Assembly: GCA_948607205.1 (NCBI GenBank)
Contig: CAPERS010000013.1
Span: 1 to 31,596, forward strand
From: an uncultured Eubacteriales bacterium
GTDB taxonomy: Bacteria; Bacillota; Clostridia; Christensenellales; UBA1242
DNA: 31,596 bases
Direction of reading: 5' to 3'
Of this stretch, positions 15,397 through 23,900 are shown piece after piece (position 1 is the stretch's first letter; each line of letters begins with the position of its first letter). The translations under genes and the position numbers were made by a program. Below the pieces are notes generated by a model. The model was not told the origin of the DNA. It saw only the letters and a program-made list of their open reading frames with translations, and searched no databases.

Positions 15397-16395
15397 CTAA
15401 ATATTCAATTTTGACTTACAATTTGGACACCTTATCTCATCAGGTGAAATTTCTGCGCCACAGTAATCGCAATATGTTTGCTGTGACGTTTTTATTTCCT
15501 CTTCAATGATATCTGTTTGTTCATCCTCATCATTGTTTGCCTCGTTTTTATCAATATCTGCTTTTATTCTTTTTAAGTCTTCTGATATACGTTTTCTGCG
15601 CTCCTCAACTTCTTTCACAGTTTTGTTGAAGTGCTCAAAAGCCTTTTTTGTTTCTTCCATCTCTTTCTTTCGTTGGGATTTAAGTTCTTCCTCATTAACT
15701 TTAACTTTGTTTGTTAACATTATCACAATTGAAAGCGCGATTATTCCACCAACAGCACTGCCACAAACAATCATAGCGATTCTTTCACCCTTTATTTCAC
15801 TAGAAAATGTTGCATACTCGCCATCTTGTTCAATTGGCATTTCGGCATAGTCAAGAGGAATACTATCGGTCATCGAATCCATTGGTCTTCCATCAACTGC
15901 GAGTTTAATGGTGTCGCCATGTTGAAAGTTATTAACCTGCTCTAATGTATATACACTGAAAGTGTAACCCTCAACCATTTCGCCATTATCGTCAATAAAG
16001 TAATATGTGATATACCATTTGTCTGCAACCGAATTGTAAAACTTGGTGATTACCGTGCCGTCAACAATCAGTTCTTCTGGGTTTTCTTTAGCGTCGACTA
16101 TCATATTTTGATAATAAACATAATCAGCTTCAATTTCTCTCAAATAGCCTTCCGATTGAGATTTCATAATCCAAGAAGCCACAAATCCAAAAATTGCAAA
16201 AAACAAAAGCACGCCCAAGAAAGATACAAAAGCACTTGCACCAGAACGAACCATATATCTGGTGTGCCAGACACGAAAATATATTGGCCTGCGTGGTCTG
16301 TAACTTCCGCTCCTTCTCGAACTTGAACTGCGATGCGAACTGCTATGCGAACCTCCGTGACTTCCGCTGTGGCCTCCATGTGATCCTGATGGCAT
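15397..16395 (-). CDS. Membrane protein: His/Gly/Ser-rich head, zinc ribbon tail
   Basis: A 332-residue protein with ordered parts: an N-terminal low-complexity segment (1-33) rich in G, S and H with repeated GSHGG units, a basic stretch, a membrane helix (54-77), an external domain of strands (about 80-200), a second helix (205-228), a highly charged coiled coil (235-285), and a C-terminal zinc ribbon C309, C312, C323, C326 (CDYCGAE... CPNCKSK). The Gly/Ser/His head could bind metal or act as a flexible linker; this is inference. No family was recognised. AGGAGGAA precedes the ATG. The topology places the head, coiled coil and ribbon on one side, likely cytoplasmic. Confidence 0.7.
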   Translation of the reverse strand: MPSGSHGGHSGSHGGSHSSSHRSSSSRRSGSYRPRRPIYFRVWHTRYMVRSGASAFVSFLGVLLFFAIFGFVASWIMKSQSEGYLREIEADYVYYQNMIVDAKENPEELIVDGTVITKFYNSVADKWYITYYFIDDNGEMVEGYTFSVYTLEQVNNFQHGDTIKLAVDGRPMDSMTDSIPLDYAEMPIEQDGEYATFSSEIKGERIAMIVCGSAVGGIIALSIVIMLTNKVKVNEEELKSQRKKEMEETKKAFEHFNKTVKEVEERRKRISEDLKRIKADIDKNEANNDEDEQTDIIEEEIKTSQQTYCDYCGAEISPDEIRCPNCKSKLNI

Positions 16396-16420
16396 AATTC
16401 CTCCTATTTATATGACATAA

Positions 16421-16449
16421 ATTTTATCACTTTTCTTTTTTTCAGTCAA
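16421..16449 (-). promoter_or_regulatory. Promoter of the zinc-ribbon membrane protein
   Basis: On the minus strand TTGACT (16449-16444), 17 nt and TAAAAT (16426-16421). Confidence 0.7.
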
Positions 16450-16502
16450 GTTACTGCTAGTGATAATTCGCAAAGAGATTTTTAATATAATAATTAAAAA
16501 AA

Positions 16503-16919
16503 TCAAAACTTAATTTTTTCAATTTTAAAATCACAATAATATTCAGCTTCTTTCGCTGTAAACTTTAACACACAGTAATCTGGATCGGTTACTCCTTTTT
16601 TATAAAAAATTCTGTCGCCAAAACGCCAAATTTTTTCTTTTGTTTCTTGGTCAGTGCAAACTTGCATCGTCCCTTTTATTGTCACGCCTTGATACTTAAA
16701 TCTTCCACGTTCATAAAAATAGACACATGCCTTGTTGATCTTTTGGTATTGTCTTACCTTTTTGCTTGATGTGTTGGTGGAAAAATACAAATCATTGCCG
16801 TCAATTTCCCTAGGGCTTAGCATTGCCCTTGTTACTGGGTAGCCTTGCTCATCAACTGACGAGATAAATGCCGTCTTTTGCTTTGCAATGAATTCAAATA
16901 ATTTTTCTCGGGTTATCAT
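16503..16919 (-). CDS. Pyridoxamine 5'-phosphate oxidase-fold protein
   Basis: A 138-residue split-barrel flavin-binding protein of the PPOX / general stress protein 26 type. Visible family blocks are TAFISSVDEQGYPVTRAM, DLYFSTNTSSKKVRQYQKINKACVYFYE and FKYQGVTIKGTMQV. Such proteins bind FMN or F420-like cofactors or haem; the substrate is unknown. CAGGAGAA precedes the ATG. The promoter core and surrounding bases are nearly identical to those of the C39-like peptidase gene 0.7 kb away. Confidence 0.88.
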   Translation of the reverse strand: MITREKLFEFIAKQKTAFISSVDEQGYPVTRAMLSPREIDGNDLYFSTNTSSKKVRQYQKINKACVYFYERGRFKYQGVTIKGTMQVCTDQETKEKIWRFGDRIFYKKGVTDPDYCVLKFTAKEAEYYCDFKIEKIKF

Positions 16920-16935
16920 TATTTTCTCCTGCTTT

Positions 16936-16964
16936 CATTATACCACAACTCTTTGTAACTGCAA
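16936..16964 (-). promoter_or_regulatory. Promoter of the PPOX gene; shared 20-mer
   Basis: On the minus strand TTGCAG (16964-16959), 16 nt and TATAAT (16942-16937) with an extended TGG. The plus-strand 20-mer CATTATACCACAACTCTTTG here is repeated exactly at 17646-17665. Confidence 0.7.
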
Positions 16965-17037
16965 TCGGTTTTTATAAAAAACTTAAGCAAAATGACCGTG
17001 ATTGCATTTTCTTAACACCTATGCTTTCATGTCACAT

Positions 17038-17640
17038 TTATTTATAATCCACAACAATATATATGTTATTATAAAAATACCATTTGTTCTTCCATAATTT
17101 TTCAAACTCTTTCACTGCGACCTTGCGGTTATACAAATCTGAATTTGAAACATTTTCATTTTCTTTTATTGAATCAACCAAATATATATTCTCATTGTCA
17201 TAGCCAACCGCAACAACGTAATGTGTGTCATTGCTGTTTGTAATATAGCAAATCACTGGCTTATTTTGTGCAATTCTTTGTTTTAAAGTATTAATACTTC
17301 CATGATAACCTTGCGCTTTAAATCCTTGTTTTTCAATTTCCTTGCTTATACTTTGCACTGTCATAAGCCCCAAAAACCTTTTCATTTTCGGATAAATTTC
17401 TTTGCCTGAAACATCCATCCCTAAACTACGAAGAACATATGCCGTTGAATAAGCTGAACACTCATCCTTTTCTTGATAATCAATATATGTGCCATTTGCA
17501 ATAAAAAAACTCTCTGTTATATCATCCACATTTATCTTATCAGCTTTCGGTGTCAAGATGGCAATAGCAAAAATTACACTCAAAATCAAAACCAAAAGAA
17601 TCAAAACGGTAATAATCACAACTTTTATTTTCGTTTTCAT
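17038..17640 (-). CDS. Membrane-anchored C39-like cysteine peptidase
   Basis: A 200-residue protein with one N-terminal membrane helix (about 7-29) and an external papain-fold domain of the C39/C39-like family. The catalytic residues are in place: Q56 and C61 (YQEKDECSAYSTAYVLRSLG), H140 (NDTHYVVAVGY) and D156 (YLVDS). There is no ABC transporter, so it is not a bacteriocin exporter; many such solitary proteins are membrane-bound peptidases or amidases of unknown target. The ATG at 17640, rather than one six codons upstream, is preferred because TATAAT ends 6 nt before it, so the mRNA is probably leaderless. Confidence 0.85.
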   Translation of the reverse strand: MKTKIKVVIITVLILLVLILSVIFAIAILTPKADKINVDDITESFFIANGTYIDYQEKDECSAYSTAYVLRSLGMDVSGKEIYPKMKRFLGLMTVQSISKEIEKQGFKAQGYHGSINTLKQRIAQNKPVICYITNSNDTHYVVAVGYDNENIYLVDSIKENENVSNSDLYNRKVAVKEFEKLWKNKWYFYNNIYIVVDYK

Positions 17641-17646
17641 AAAAAC

Positions 17647-17655
17647 ATTATACCA
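17647..17655 (-). promoter_or_regulatory. Extended -10 promoter of the peptidase gene, leaderless
   Basis: TGGTATAAT on the minus strand ends at 17647, 6 nt before the ATG at 17640. No -35 at 17 bp and no Shine-Dalgarno are seen. It is part of a 20-bp block repeated upstream of the PPOX gene. Confidence 0.7.
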
Positions 17656-17691
17656 CAACTCTTTGCATTCTGTATCAGTTTTGCCCCTAAA

Positions 17692-17928
17692 TTTTGATTT
17701 TTTGATTTAGTTTACGCATCGCGTGATATTTTTGATTTATTTTGATTATTTTTGATTTCCTTGGTGGTTAGTTTTGATTTTTGAAGTTTTGATAAGTCAA
17801 TGAGCGAAAAAATGGATTGCTTGCAAGCCAATTTGTGAGCGAAGCAGGCTTATATCCAATATTTTGCGACAGCCATTTTTGTGTGAAAAAATCAAAATTT
17901 TGGGCTAAAAATCAAAAAAATCAAAACT
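17692..17928. repeat. Clusters of TTTTGATT and its inverse in a noncoding gap
   Basis: Seven copies of TTTTGATW start at 17692, 17700, 17730, 17740, 17750, 17772 and 17787; three are exactly 10 bp apart. Three inverse copies (AATCAAAA) begin at 17890, 17910 and 17919. A 13-bp inverted pair, AGTTTTGATTTTT (17770-17782) and AAAAATCAAAACT (17916-17928), brackets a GC-richer centre with the palindrome GCTTGCAAGC (17819-17828) and two GAGCGAA copies. The 425-bp gap 17660-18084 holds no convincing gene. Confidence 0.55.
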
Positions 17929-18042
17929 TTTACATTTTGAAAAAAGACTTGAATTCGCCAAATTTCAAATCTCAAAAAATGCCATATCTGTATACAGTGA
18001 TAGAATAATGAAAAAGCACTGCATATTGTGTTTTCAACAATG

Positions 18043-18072
18043 AAAAAAGCCTTTTCAAAAAAAAGACTTTTT
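18043..18072 (-). terminator. Terminator of tRNA-Arg(ACG)
   Basis: On the minus strand AAAAGTCTTTT, a short loop and AAAAGGCTTTT pair with one U-G and are followed by T residues. It lies 12 nt after the encoded CCA. Confidence 0.75.
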
Positions 18073-18084
18073 ATTGCATATATT

Positions 18085-18161
18085 TGGTGCGTCCTAAGGG
18101 ATTCGAACCCCTGACCTTCTGTTCCGTAGACAGACGCTCTATCCAGCTGAGCTAAGAACGC
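18085..18161 (-). tRNA. tRNA-Arg(ACG)
   Basis: The minus strand gives a complete 77-nt cloverleaf with encoded CCA: acceptor GCGTTCT / AGGACGC (one G-U), D stem GCTC/GAGC, anticodon stem TCTGT/ACAGA with loop CTACGGA (anticodon ACG), and T arm GGGGTTCGAATCCC. Confidence 0.95.
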
Positions 18162-18181
18162 ATAATTAAGGTTTGTTTTAT

Positions 18182-18305
18182 ATATTAAGTTGTTTCGAGG
18201 AGCAGATTTATGAGAGCGTAGCTCATTAGACGAGGAAGAATTTCGCAGAGGTTGTTCACAAACTCTTGTGAAGGTCTGACGAAATCGCAACACCGTTAGG
18301 TGTTT
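18182..18305 (-). other. Hairpin-rich segment joined to a half tRNA
   Basis: Noncoding sequence with nested pairing on the minus strand: AACACC/GGTGTT (loop TAAC), then ATTTCG-CAGA...TCTG-CGAAAT enclosing a TTCACAA/TTGTGAA hairpin. A tRNA-like GAGCGTAGCTCATTAGA appears on the plus strand at 18214-18232. It separates a tRNA fragment from the intact tRNA-Arg(ACG). It has no ORF with a ribosome binding site and no recognised RNA family. Confidence 0.5.
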
Positions 18306-18325
18306 TCCAGCTGAGCTATGGGCGC
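18306..18325 (-). pseudogene. tRNA 5' fragment
   Basis: The minus strand reads GCGCCCATAGCTCAGCTGGA, a perfect tRNA acceptor/D-arm start of the tRNA-Arg type. The sequence then turns into an unrelated hairpin and no matching 3' half (TGGGCGC) follows. It is a truncated tRNA. Confidence 0.7.
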
Positions 18326-18449
18326 ATATAAAATTTATTAAATTGTTCAATTTGCCATTCAGCGTGATTATTATAACAAATTTTATAGCAAATGTAAACT
18401 GTTTTTTGCAAAATTTTTGAAGAAAGGTTTTAATTCAATTAAATGCAGT

Positions 18450-18479
18450 AAAAAAGAGAGGTTTTAACTCTCTTTTTTA
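18450..18479. terminator. Bidirectional terminator of the lipoprotein gene
   Basis: AAAAAGAGAG, loop GTTTTAA and CTCTCTTTTT, with T runs on both strands. It directly follows the lipoprotein stop at 18490 on the minus strand. Confidence 0.85.
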
Positions 18480-18489
18480 TTTATTAATT

Positions 18490-19326
18490 TTAATTGAACA
18501 TATCTTCAATGTTACTTGGGTCAAGATATACATCAAAGTTTTCATTCACTTCAACTTTTTCAGTTGTTCTGACAGCATTCATTGTCATTGTTGCTGTCAA
18601 TCCACCAGTCATTTCATATTTGAAATTTGCTTGAAATTGGTCAAGTTGATCATTTTTGAAAACAAGATAGAAAGTAACTTCGCCAGTTTCAAGTGAGTTA
18701 GCTTTGATTTCATACTTAACAGTTTCATTGTTCTCTGCTACGCGAATTGCAAGTTCATTATCGTCAAGTTTTGCTATATCCTCCAAAAAACCGCCTATAA
18801 GTTCTGCTGATGGAAGAGAAGTTGTTGGGTCGTTAGGGTTGATATCGCCCACACCATCAAACTCAGCCTTGATTTTTTGTTCTTTATCGCCGTTTTTTAA
18901 GTATGTATAAACATAGCCTTCTTTAATCCAGATATTTCCGTTCATATTTTCTTCAACGGTTGTTCCCAAATAAGAAGATTTTCCATGAACAGCATAATCA
19001 CAACTTGCAAGAATTTCATCACCATAAGAAACAGCACCATTTAAAGTCATTGTGGACTTAACCTCAGCAACATTTCCTCCCTGAGATAACTTACCGCTTA
19101 TATCGACAATACTTGTGAATTTCAATCCTTGAAAATCCAAATTTCCTGTTTCTTGAACGCTATTAAAATATTGACTTGCTTCTGAATAAGTTGTTGCTTG
19201 ATAGTTGCCAGATGTGTCAACTTGAACCTGACCATTTCCTCCGCAAGCGGTTAGGCCAAAAGCGCAAGGAATCATTAAAGCGCCCACTCCCAAAGTTTTT
19301 AAAGTTGTTTTTACAGATTTTTTCAT
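18490..19326 (-). CDS. Lipoprotein with a beta-rich LolA-like domain
   Basis: A 278-residue lipoprotein. The signal peptide is MKKSVKTTLKTLGVG... with lipobox LTAC and lipidated C28, followed by GGNGQ, so it is anchored on the outer face of the membrane. The mature part is almost all beta strands (SYGDEILASCDYAVHG, KEGYVYTYLKNGDKEQKIKAEFD, VTFYLVFKNDQLDQFQANFKYEM), similar in outline to LolA/LppX or DUF6612-like proteins that bind lipids; a function is not assigned. The ATG at 19326 has AAAGGAGG before it; a longer frame to 19509 runs through the promoter and a terminator and was rejected. Confidence 0.85.
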   Translation of the reverse strand: MKKSVKTTLKTLGVGALMIPCAFGLTACGGNGQVQVDTSGNYQATTYSEASQYFNSVQETGNLDFQGLKFTSIVDISGKLSQGGNVAEVKSTMTLNGAVSYGDEILASCDYAVHGKSSYLGTTVEENMNGNIWIKEGYVYTYLKNGDKEQKIKAEFDGVGDINPNDPTTSLPSAELIGGFLEDIAKLDDNELAIRVAENNETVKYEIKANSLETGEVTFYLVFKNDQLDQFQANFKYEMTGGLTATMTMNAVRTTEKVEVNENFDVYLDPSNIEDMFN

Positions 19327-19350
19327 ACTCCCTCCTTTAAATCTATAATT

Positions 19351-19380
19351 ATTATAACAGTTTATATATATTTTTGTCAA
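19351..19380 (-). promoter_or_regulatory. Strong promoter of the lipoprotein gene
   Basis: On the minus strand consensus TTGACA (19380-19375), 18 nt and consensus TATAAT (19356-19351) with an extended TG. Confidence 0.85.
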
Positions 19381-19420
19381 AACTTTTGTGTGCAAATTAA
19401 AAAAAGTTGGTTTTATAAAC

Positions 19421-19452
19421 AAAAAAAGCCTCGATATATTATCGTGGCTTTT
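19421..19452 (-). terminator. Terminator of the cardiolipin synthase gene
   Basis: AAAAGCC, CGATA, loop ATA, TATCG and GGCTTTTTTT pair with one A-A mismatch. It lies between the cls stop and the lipoprotein promoter. Confidence 0.85.
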
Positions 19453-19454
19453 AT

Positions 19455-20906
19455 CTAAAACAATGCTGAAAGAAGTCGCATAATTGCCTGCAAAATCTTG
19501 GTCAGCCATCGTTTTTTCGCAAAATATTCTTTATCAGCAAGCAATGAATTTTCAATGTCATTCTCAAAAATTTCATCATACTTCTTGTTGAATTTCACTG
19601 AATAAATCACTGCAGTGTCTTCAAAATTAAGACCAAATGAGCGATTGTCCATATTGCAAGTTCCGATTGCGACTTTATTGTCATCAATTATCATGGCCTT
19701 GCTGTGCAAAAAGCCTTTATATAGATAGACTTTAACGCCAATATCAACCATTTCTTTGAGATATGAAAGCGTTGCAAGATAGACAGTTTTTTTGTCAGGA
19801 ATTTTTGGCACCATAATTCGAACATCAACACCGCTTTTGACAGCAATTCTCAGTGCGCTGAAAAAAACGTCGTCAGGAATGAAATATGGCGTTTGGATAT
19901 ACACCCTCTTGTTTGCAGACACAATCATTTTAACAAATGCTTCCTTGATTTTTTGAACAGAGCTGTCAGGCCCTGAGTCAATCACCTGAACAAGAGCGTC
20001 ACCGCAAATTCTAGGCGATGGAAAATATCCATTTTCGAGATAGAGAATTGGCGGAGTGTCATCATTTGTGCAATATCGATAGTCATCCAAAAAGATATTT
20101 TGAAGTGGATAAACTCCGCTTCCTTCAATCCTTATATGCGTATCTCTCCAAGGCGAAAGTTTTTTGTTAAGTCCAAGATGGTCCTCACGAATATTGATTC
20201 CGCCCGTCCAACCATATTTTCCGTCAACAACCACAATTTTGCGGTGGTTGCGATAGTTAAGTTTCAAATTTATCAATCTTATATGAAACAGCGGTGGAAA
20301 AAATTCACAAACTTTTCCGCCTGCTTTTTTAAGTTTTTTAAAAAAGCGTCTTGGTGTTTTTCTTGAACCAATTGAGTCATAGATAAGTTTGACATTGACA
20401 CCTTCACGTGCTTTTTGACAAAGTATATCCATTATCTCACGACCAACCTTGTCTTTCGCAAAAATGTAGTATTCAATGTTTATTGTTTTCTTTGCGCTCA
20501 AAAGGTCTTTTTTCAAATCTTCAATTTTTTCTTCGCCGTCAGTGTATATCTTTATATCATTTCCAGCACACGGATAGGCACCAAAATTATAGCACAGTGT
20601 CACAAGGTCTTTGTCTGCCACCGTCACACCGTCAACCTCTGAATGTTCAAGTTTCTGTATGCCTTCGATATTTCTTATTATATCATGCTCAGAAATTGAC
20701 TTCTTGCGAATCATTCTTCGTGTTCGAACAGAAAGTCCACTGCCAAAGATGATGTATAACAAGAAGCCAAAAACAGGCAAAAATGTTAAAACGGTAAGCC
20801 AAGCGATGATTGTCTGCGGTTTCTTTTTTTCAAGAAAAACCATGACAATCAATAAAAGAAAATTTATGCATGCTATCACTGTGATAAGTGTCGTAAACCA
20901 ATTCAT
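19455..20906 (-). CDS. cls: Cardiolipin synthase (phospholipase D family)
   Basis: A 483-residue membrane enzyme that condenses two phosphatidylglycerols into cardiolipin and glycerol. Two N-terminal membrane helices (about 4-26 and 33-55) precede two HKD catalytic sites: H221, K223, D228 (NHRKIVVVDG) and H401, K403, D408 (HSKAMIIDDNKVAIGTCNMD). The length and domain order are those of bacterial ClsA. AAAAGGAAAAG precedes the ATG. It lies 87 bp downstream of the giant gene on the same strand, separated by a hairpin without a U-tract, so read-through from the giant gene is possible. Confidence 0.95.
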   Translation of the reverse strand: MNWFTTLITVIACINFLLLIVMVFLEKKKPQTIIAWLTVLTFLPVFGFLLYIIFGSGLSVRTRRMIRKKSISEHDIIRNIEGIQKLEHSEVDGVTVADKDLVTLCYNFGAYPCAGNDIKIYTDGEEKIEDLKKDLLSAKKTINIEYYIFAKDKVGREIMDILCQKAREGVNVKLIYDSIGSRKTPRRFFKKLKKAGGKVCEFFPPLFHIRLINLKLNYRNHRKIVVVDGKYGWTGGINIREDHLGLNKKLSPWRDTHIRIEGSGVYPLQNIFLDDYRYCTNDDTPPILYLENGYFPSPRICGDALVQVIDSGPDSSVQKIKEAFVKMIVSANKRVYIQTPYFIPDDVFFSALRIAVKSGVDVRIMVPKIPDKKTVYLATLSYLKEMVDIGVKVYLYKGFLHSKAMIIDDNKVAIGTCNMDNRSFGLNFEDTAVIYSVKFNKKYDEIFENDIENSLLADKEYFAKKRWLTKILQAIMRLLSALF

Positions 20907-20951
20907 GTCTTTTCCTTTTATACGCTTGAAAGTTTAAAGTTATTCATAACA

Positions 20952-20982
20952 GGTCTTGGAAGGATTTTCTCCTCCCAAAACC
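20952..20982 (-). other. Hairpin without U-tract between the giant gene and cls
   Basis: GGTCTTGGAAGGA and TCCTCCCAAAACC form about 13 pairs with two wobbles. No T run follows on the minus strand, so it is not a normal terminator; it could protect or weaken the 3' end of a giant-gene transcript that reads into cls. Confidence 0.55.
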
Positions 20983-20993
20983 GCTATGATTTT

Positions 20994-23900
20994 TTATCTT
21001 GTTGAAGATTCTGGTGGATATTGTGGAGTGTTTGCATCTGTTAAAAACTTAGTTATTCTCAATCTCATAAATGGAGTATTTTCAACGGCGTATTCACCAC
21101 TTCCACCTTGAATCTTTCGATAGAAGATAAGCGTGATGTATTGTTGGTCGTTGTTATAACCTTCTATTGTTGTCAATCTTCCATTTTCATCAATTGCAGC
21201 ATAACCAGTTCCATCTTTCTCTATAACAACTTTGAAGTCAGCAAATTGTGGTGCAAAACCTGCCACTCCCCACTGAGTCGTTGTGTTTAAATCGCCTGTT
21301 TCTGAGTTTTTATCTGGATAATACCACTGCAATTTTGAAACAATGTTTGACCACTCTGCAGTATAAACTCCCTTGGTTTTGTCATACGAAGTTGCATTAA
21401 CTTGCAAATCGTCAATATTGCCAGAAAAACTTGTATATTTCCAAGTGATATTATATCGTGCCTTATATCGATAAGAAGACTCATTTGGAGTTGTTGTTCC
21501 CTTATTAACTGTGACAATGTATGACCTATCAACCGGTATCGAACCTGTTTTAACACCTGCCAAGTTGCCGGCTGAAGCAAATGTGATACGGTCTGTTAAA
21601 TCTAAATTACCTTCGTCATCTTTCATTGCTTGTGCAATTGCCATCCATTTGATAATTGTTTGCGATTCATCGTTTAGTTTTTCTGTAACACTTTTCCATG
21701 TCCCATTTTCAAAATCACGTATACCGAACATATAGTCATCTTTGTAAACTTTATTGACGCTATTATCATAAACATTTACTTCTTGACTTGTCGTCACTTG
21801 GATTATGTCATCTTTTTGAATATCTTTACCTATTTCCTCTGAAATGAAAACATAGTCCGTTTTTGGATAACTTGTGTAGTTTGACTTGGTTATCTTCTTG
21901 CCTTTACCGCCAGCATCTTTATTATAAAGTCCTTCATTATCTCTATAAACTTGCAAATAGAATTCTGCTGTGCTGTTTGCAGGAACAGTCACTTCCAATG
22001 TGTCATTGATGATTGATGAAACTTCAGTTTCTGAAAGTTCATCAACAGTTGATTTGGTTGTGATATATGTTCCAAGGTCAATGTCCTGTCCTTCATAGAA
22101 ATAGTCATCTGGCGATTGTTTTATTTCAACATTTCGAGTTATATTCACATTAACTGGAAGAGTGAACAATTCTGTTTTGCCGTTATCAGTATAAGTCAAA
22201 GTGATATGCATAACAGCGTCGAAATTGTTTCCGCCATTCCAGTATGAACTATCTGCAATTGCTGGAACAGTGTATGACATACTTTCAGAGACAAATGGAA
22301 CTGTTGTATCTGGTTTATCTTCTTCAGTGATTGGATTAGTCTGAGGTTTTTTATAAATATATTGAGCACCATTTGTTTTAAGTGGGTGAATTATGTTACT
22401 TATATTACCAACTTCTTTTTTGCCCACCATAAATGCAACTGATGTGACTTTAATTTTTTCATAATCGCATTCTAAATATTTTTTATCAGACGCGCTGATT
22501 TCACCTTCGCTAAAGTCTGGAGATTCAACAAAGAAATTCATTTTGCTTAAAAGTCCGCCAATGTTCACAACCTGTCCGTCTTTTGTGCCGGCGTCAATTG
22601 GTTTGTTTTCAACATTGAGAGTAAATTTGTCATCATTAGTTCCTTTAGTTGCACTAATATAGTTTCCTTGCACACCGATATCAAACGTGCCACCTTCTGT
22701 GAGGCTAAGCATTGTGTTTGTTGCTTTTGGTGTGGTTGAAGAATCAATTGTCACGAAGAAGTTGAACTTGTAGCCATAGTCATTTTCAGCCTCAAACATG
22801 AAATATTTATCACCGAACTCGGCTTTTGAGAATTCGATTGAAATAGAACCAGTCTTTTCATAAAATTTATTATTTTCCGTTGGTTTTGTCCAACCTAAGT
22901 CTTTATCATTTATATCTGTCTTATTCTCAATATTTACACCTTCATTATATTTTTGATTGTTATAAATTTTGTCAAGATTGAGTCTGTAAGTGAATGTGTC
23001 TGCGAGATTTACGTTTGCACTTGATGGTGCATTTGTTTTTTTGATTGAAATCTCGTCTTGTGTAAGCTTCTTAGTAACTTGATTTTCACTGCCTGTGAAA
23101 GCAATATGCATAACACCGCCACTGTTCGATGGAATTTCTCCAAGAACTGAAGTTGTGTTTGTGTTGTGAAGTTTGATATTATAAGCAGGAACAATTTTGA
23201 AAATCATGCAGAATGTTTTTTTGAATTCATTTTCACCAATCTTGGCTTTATAATCAAGTTTAACAAGCACATAATTTCCGCTGTTTGACGCACCCATTCC
23301 TGTTGCCTGCCAACTGATGATTTCAGTTGGAGGGTCATTTTCATCTGCAGTTGCTTGTGGTTTGCTTGTTATGATTGGTGAAACTCTCAGATAAGGATAT
23401 CCTTCTTTTTTACCAATGTTCAAATCATTTGGAAGACCTTTGCCTGACATAAATGTTTTTGCTTTGGCAAGAAGATTAGCGTCATCCGCCTCAAAAATAT
23501 TTCCCATTTCTGCATCTCCAAAATTGCCAACCAGTGACACGCTGACATCAGCGCCATCCACTTGCTCTGAAAGGTCTGTGATACGTTCACCAGTGCTTGC
23601 TTTTCTCAAGTCCATAACATCAAAGATGTCAACTGATTGCTCAACCTGCAAGCCATTGCCGTCAAGTCCAGTGTAAATTTGGAAGGAGTCAGCATTTGCG
23701 CCAGTGATATCAAGAGTCAAACTATAATTATAGTTCAAAGCGAAAGTTCTGGTTTTTGAAACATTTCCTTCTTCAAAAGTGAATTCAAAGTCTGAAAGAT
23801 TAAATATTGTGTCAAGACTGCTTGAATTAGCATTTCCAACTGTGAAATTTTTTAAATTTTTAGCGGTAACAGAATCTTCATTTGATTGAACAGCATTTTC

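Noticed and set aside
17892..18350. Long minus-strand ORF across the tRNA region
   Set aside because: It runs through the intact tRNA-Arg(ACG) and the tRNA fragment and translates them into the known spurious LAQLDRASVYGTEG-type peptide; it has no ribosome binding site.
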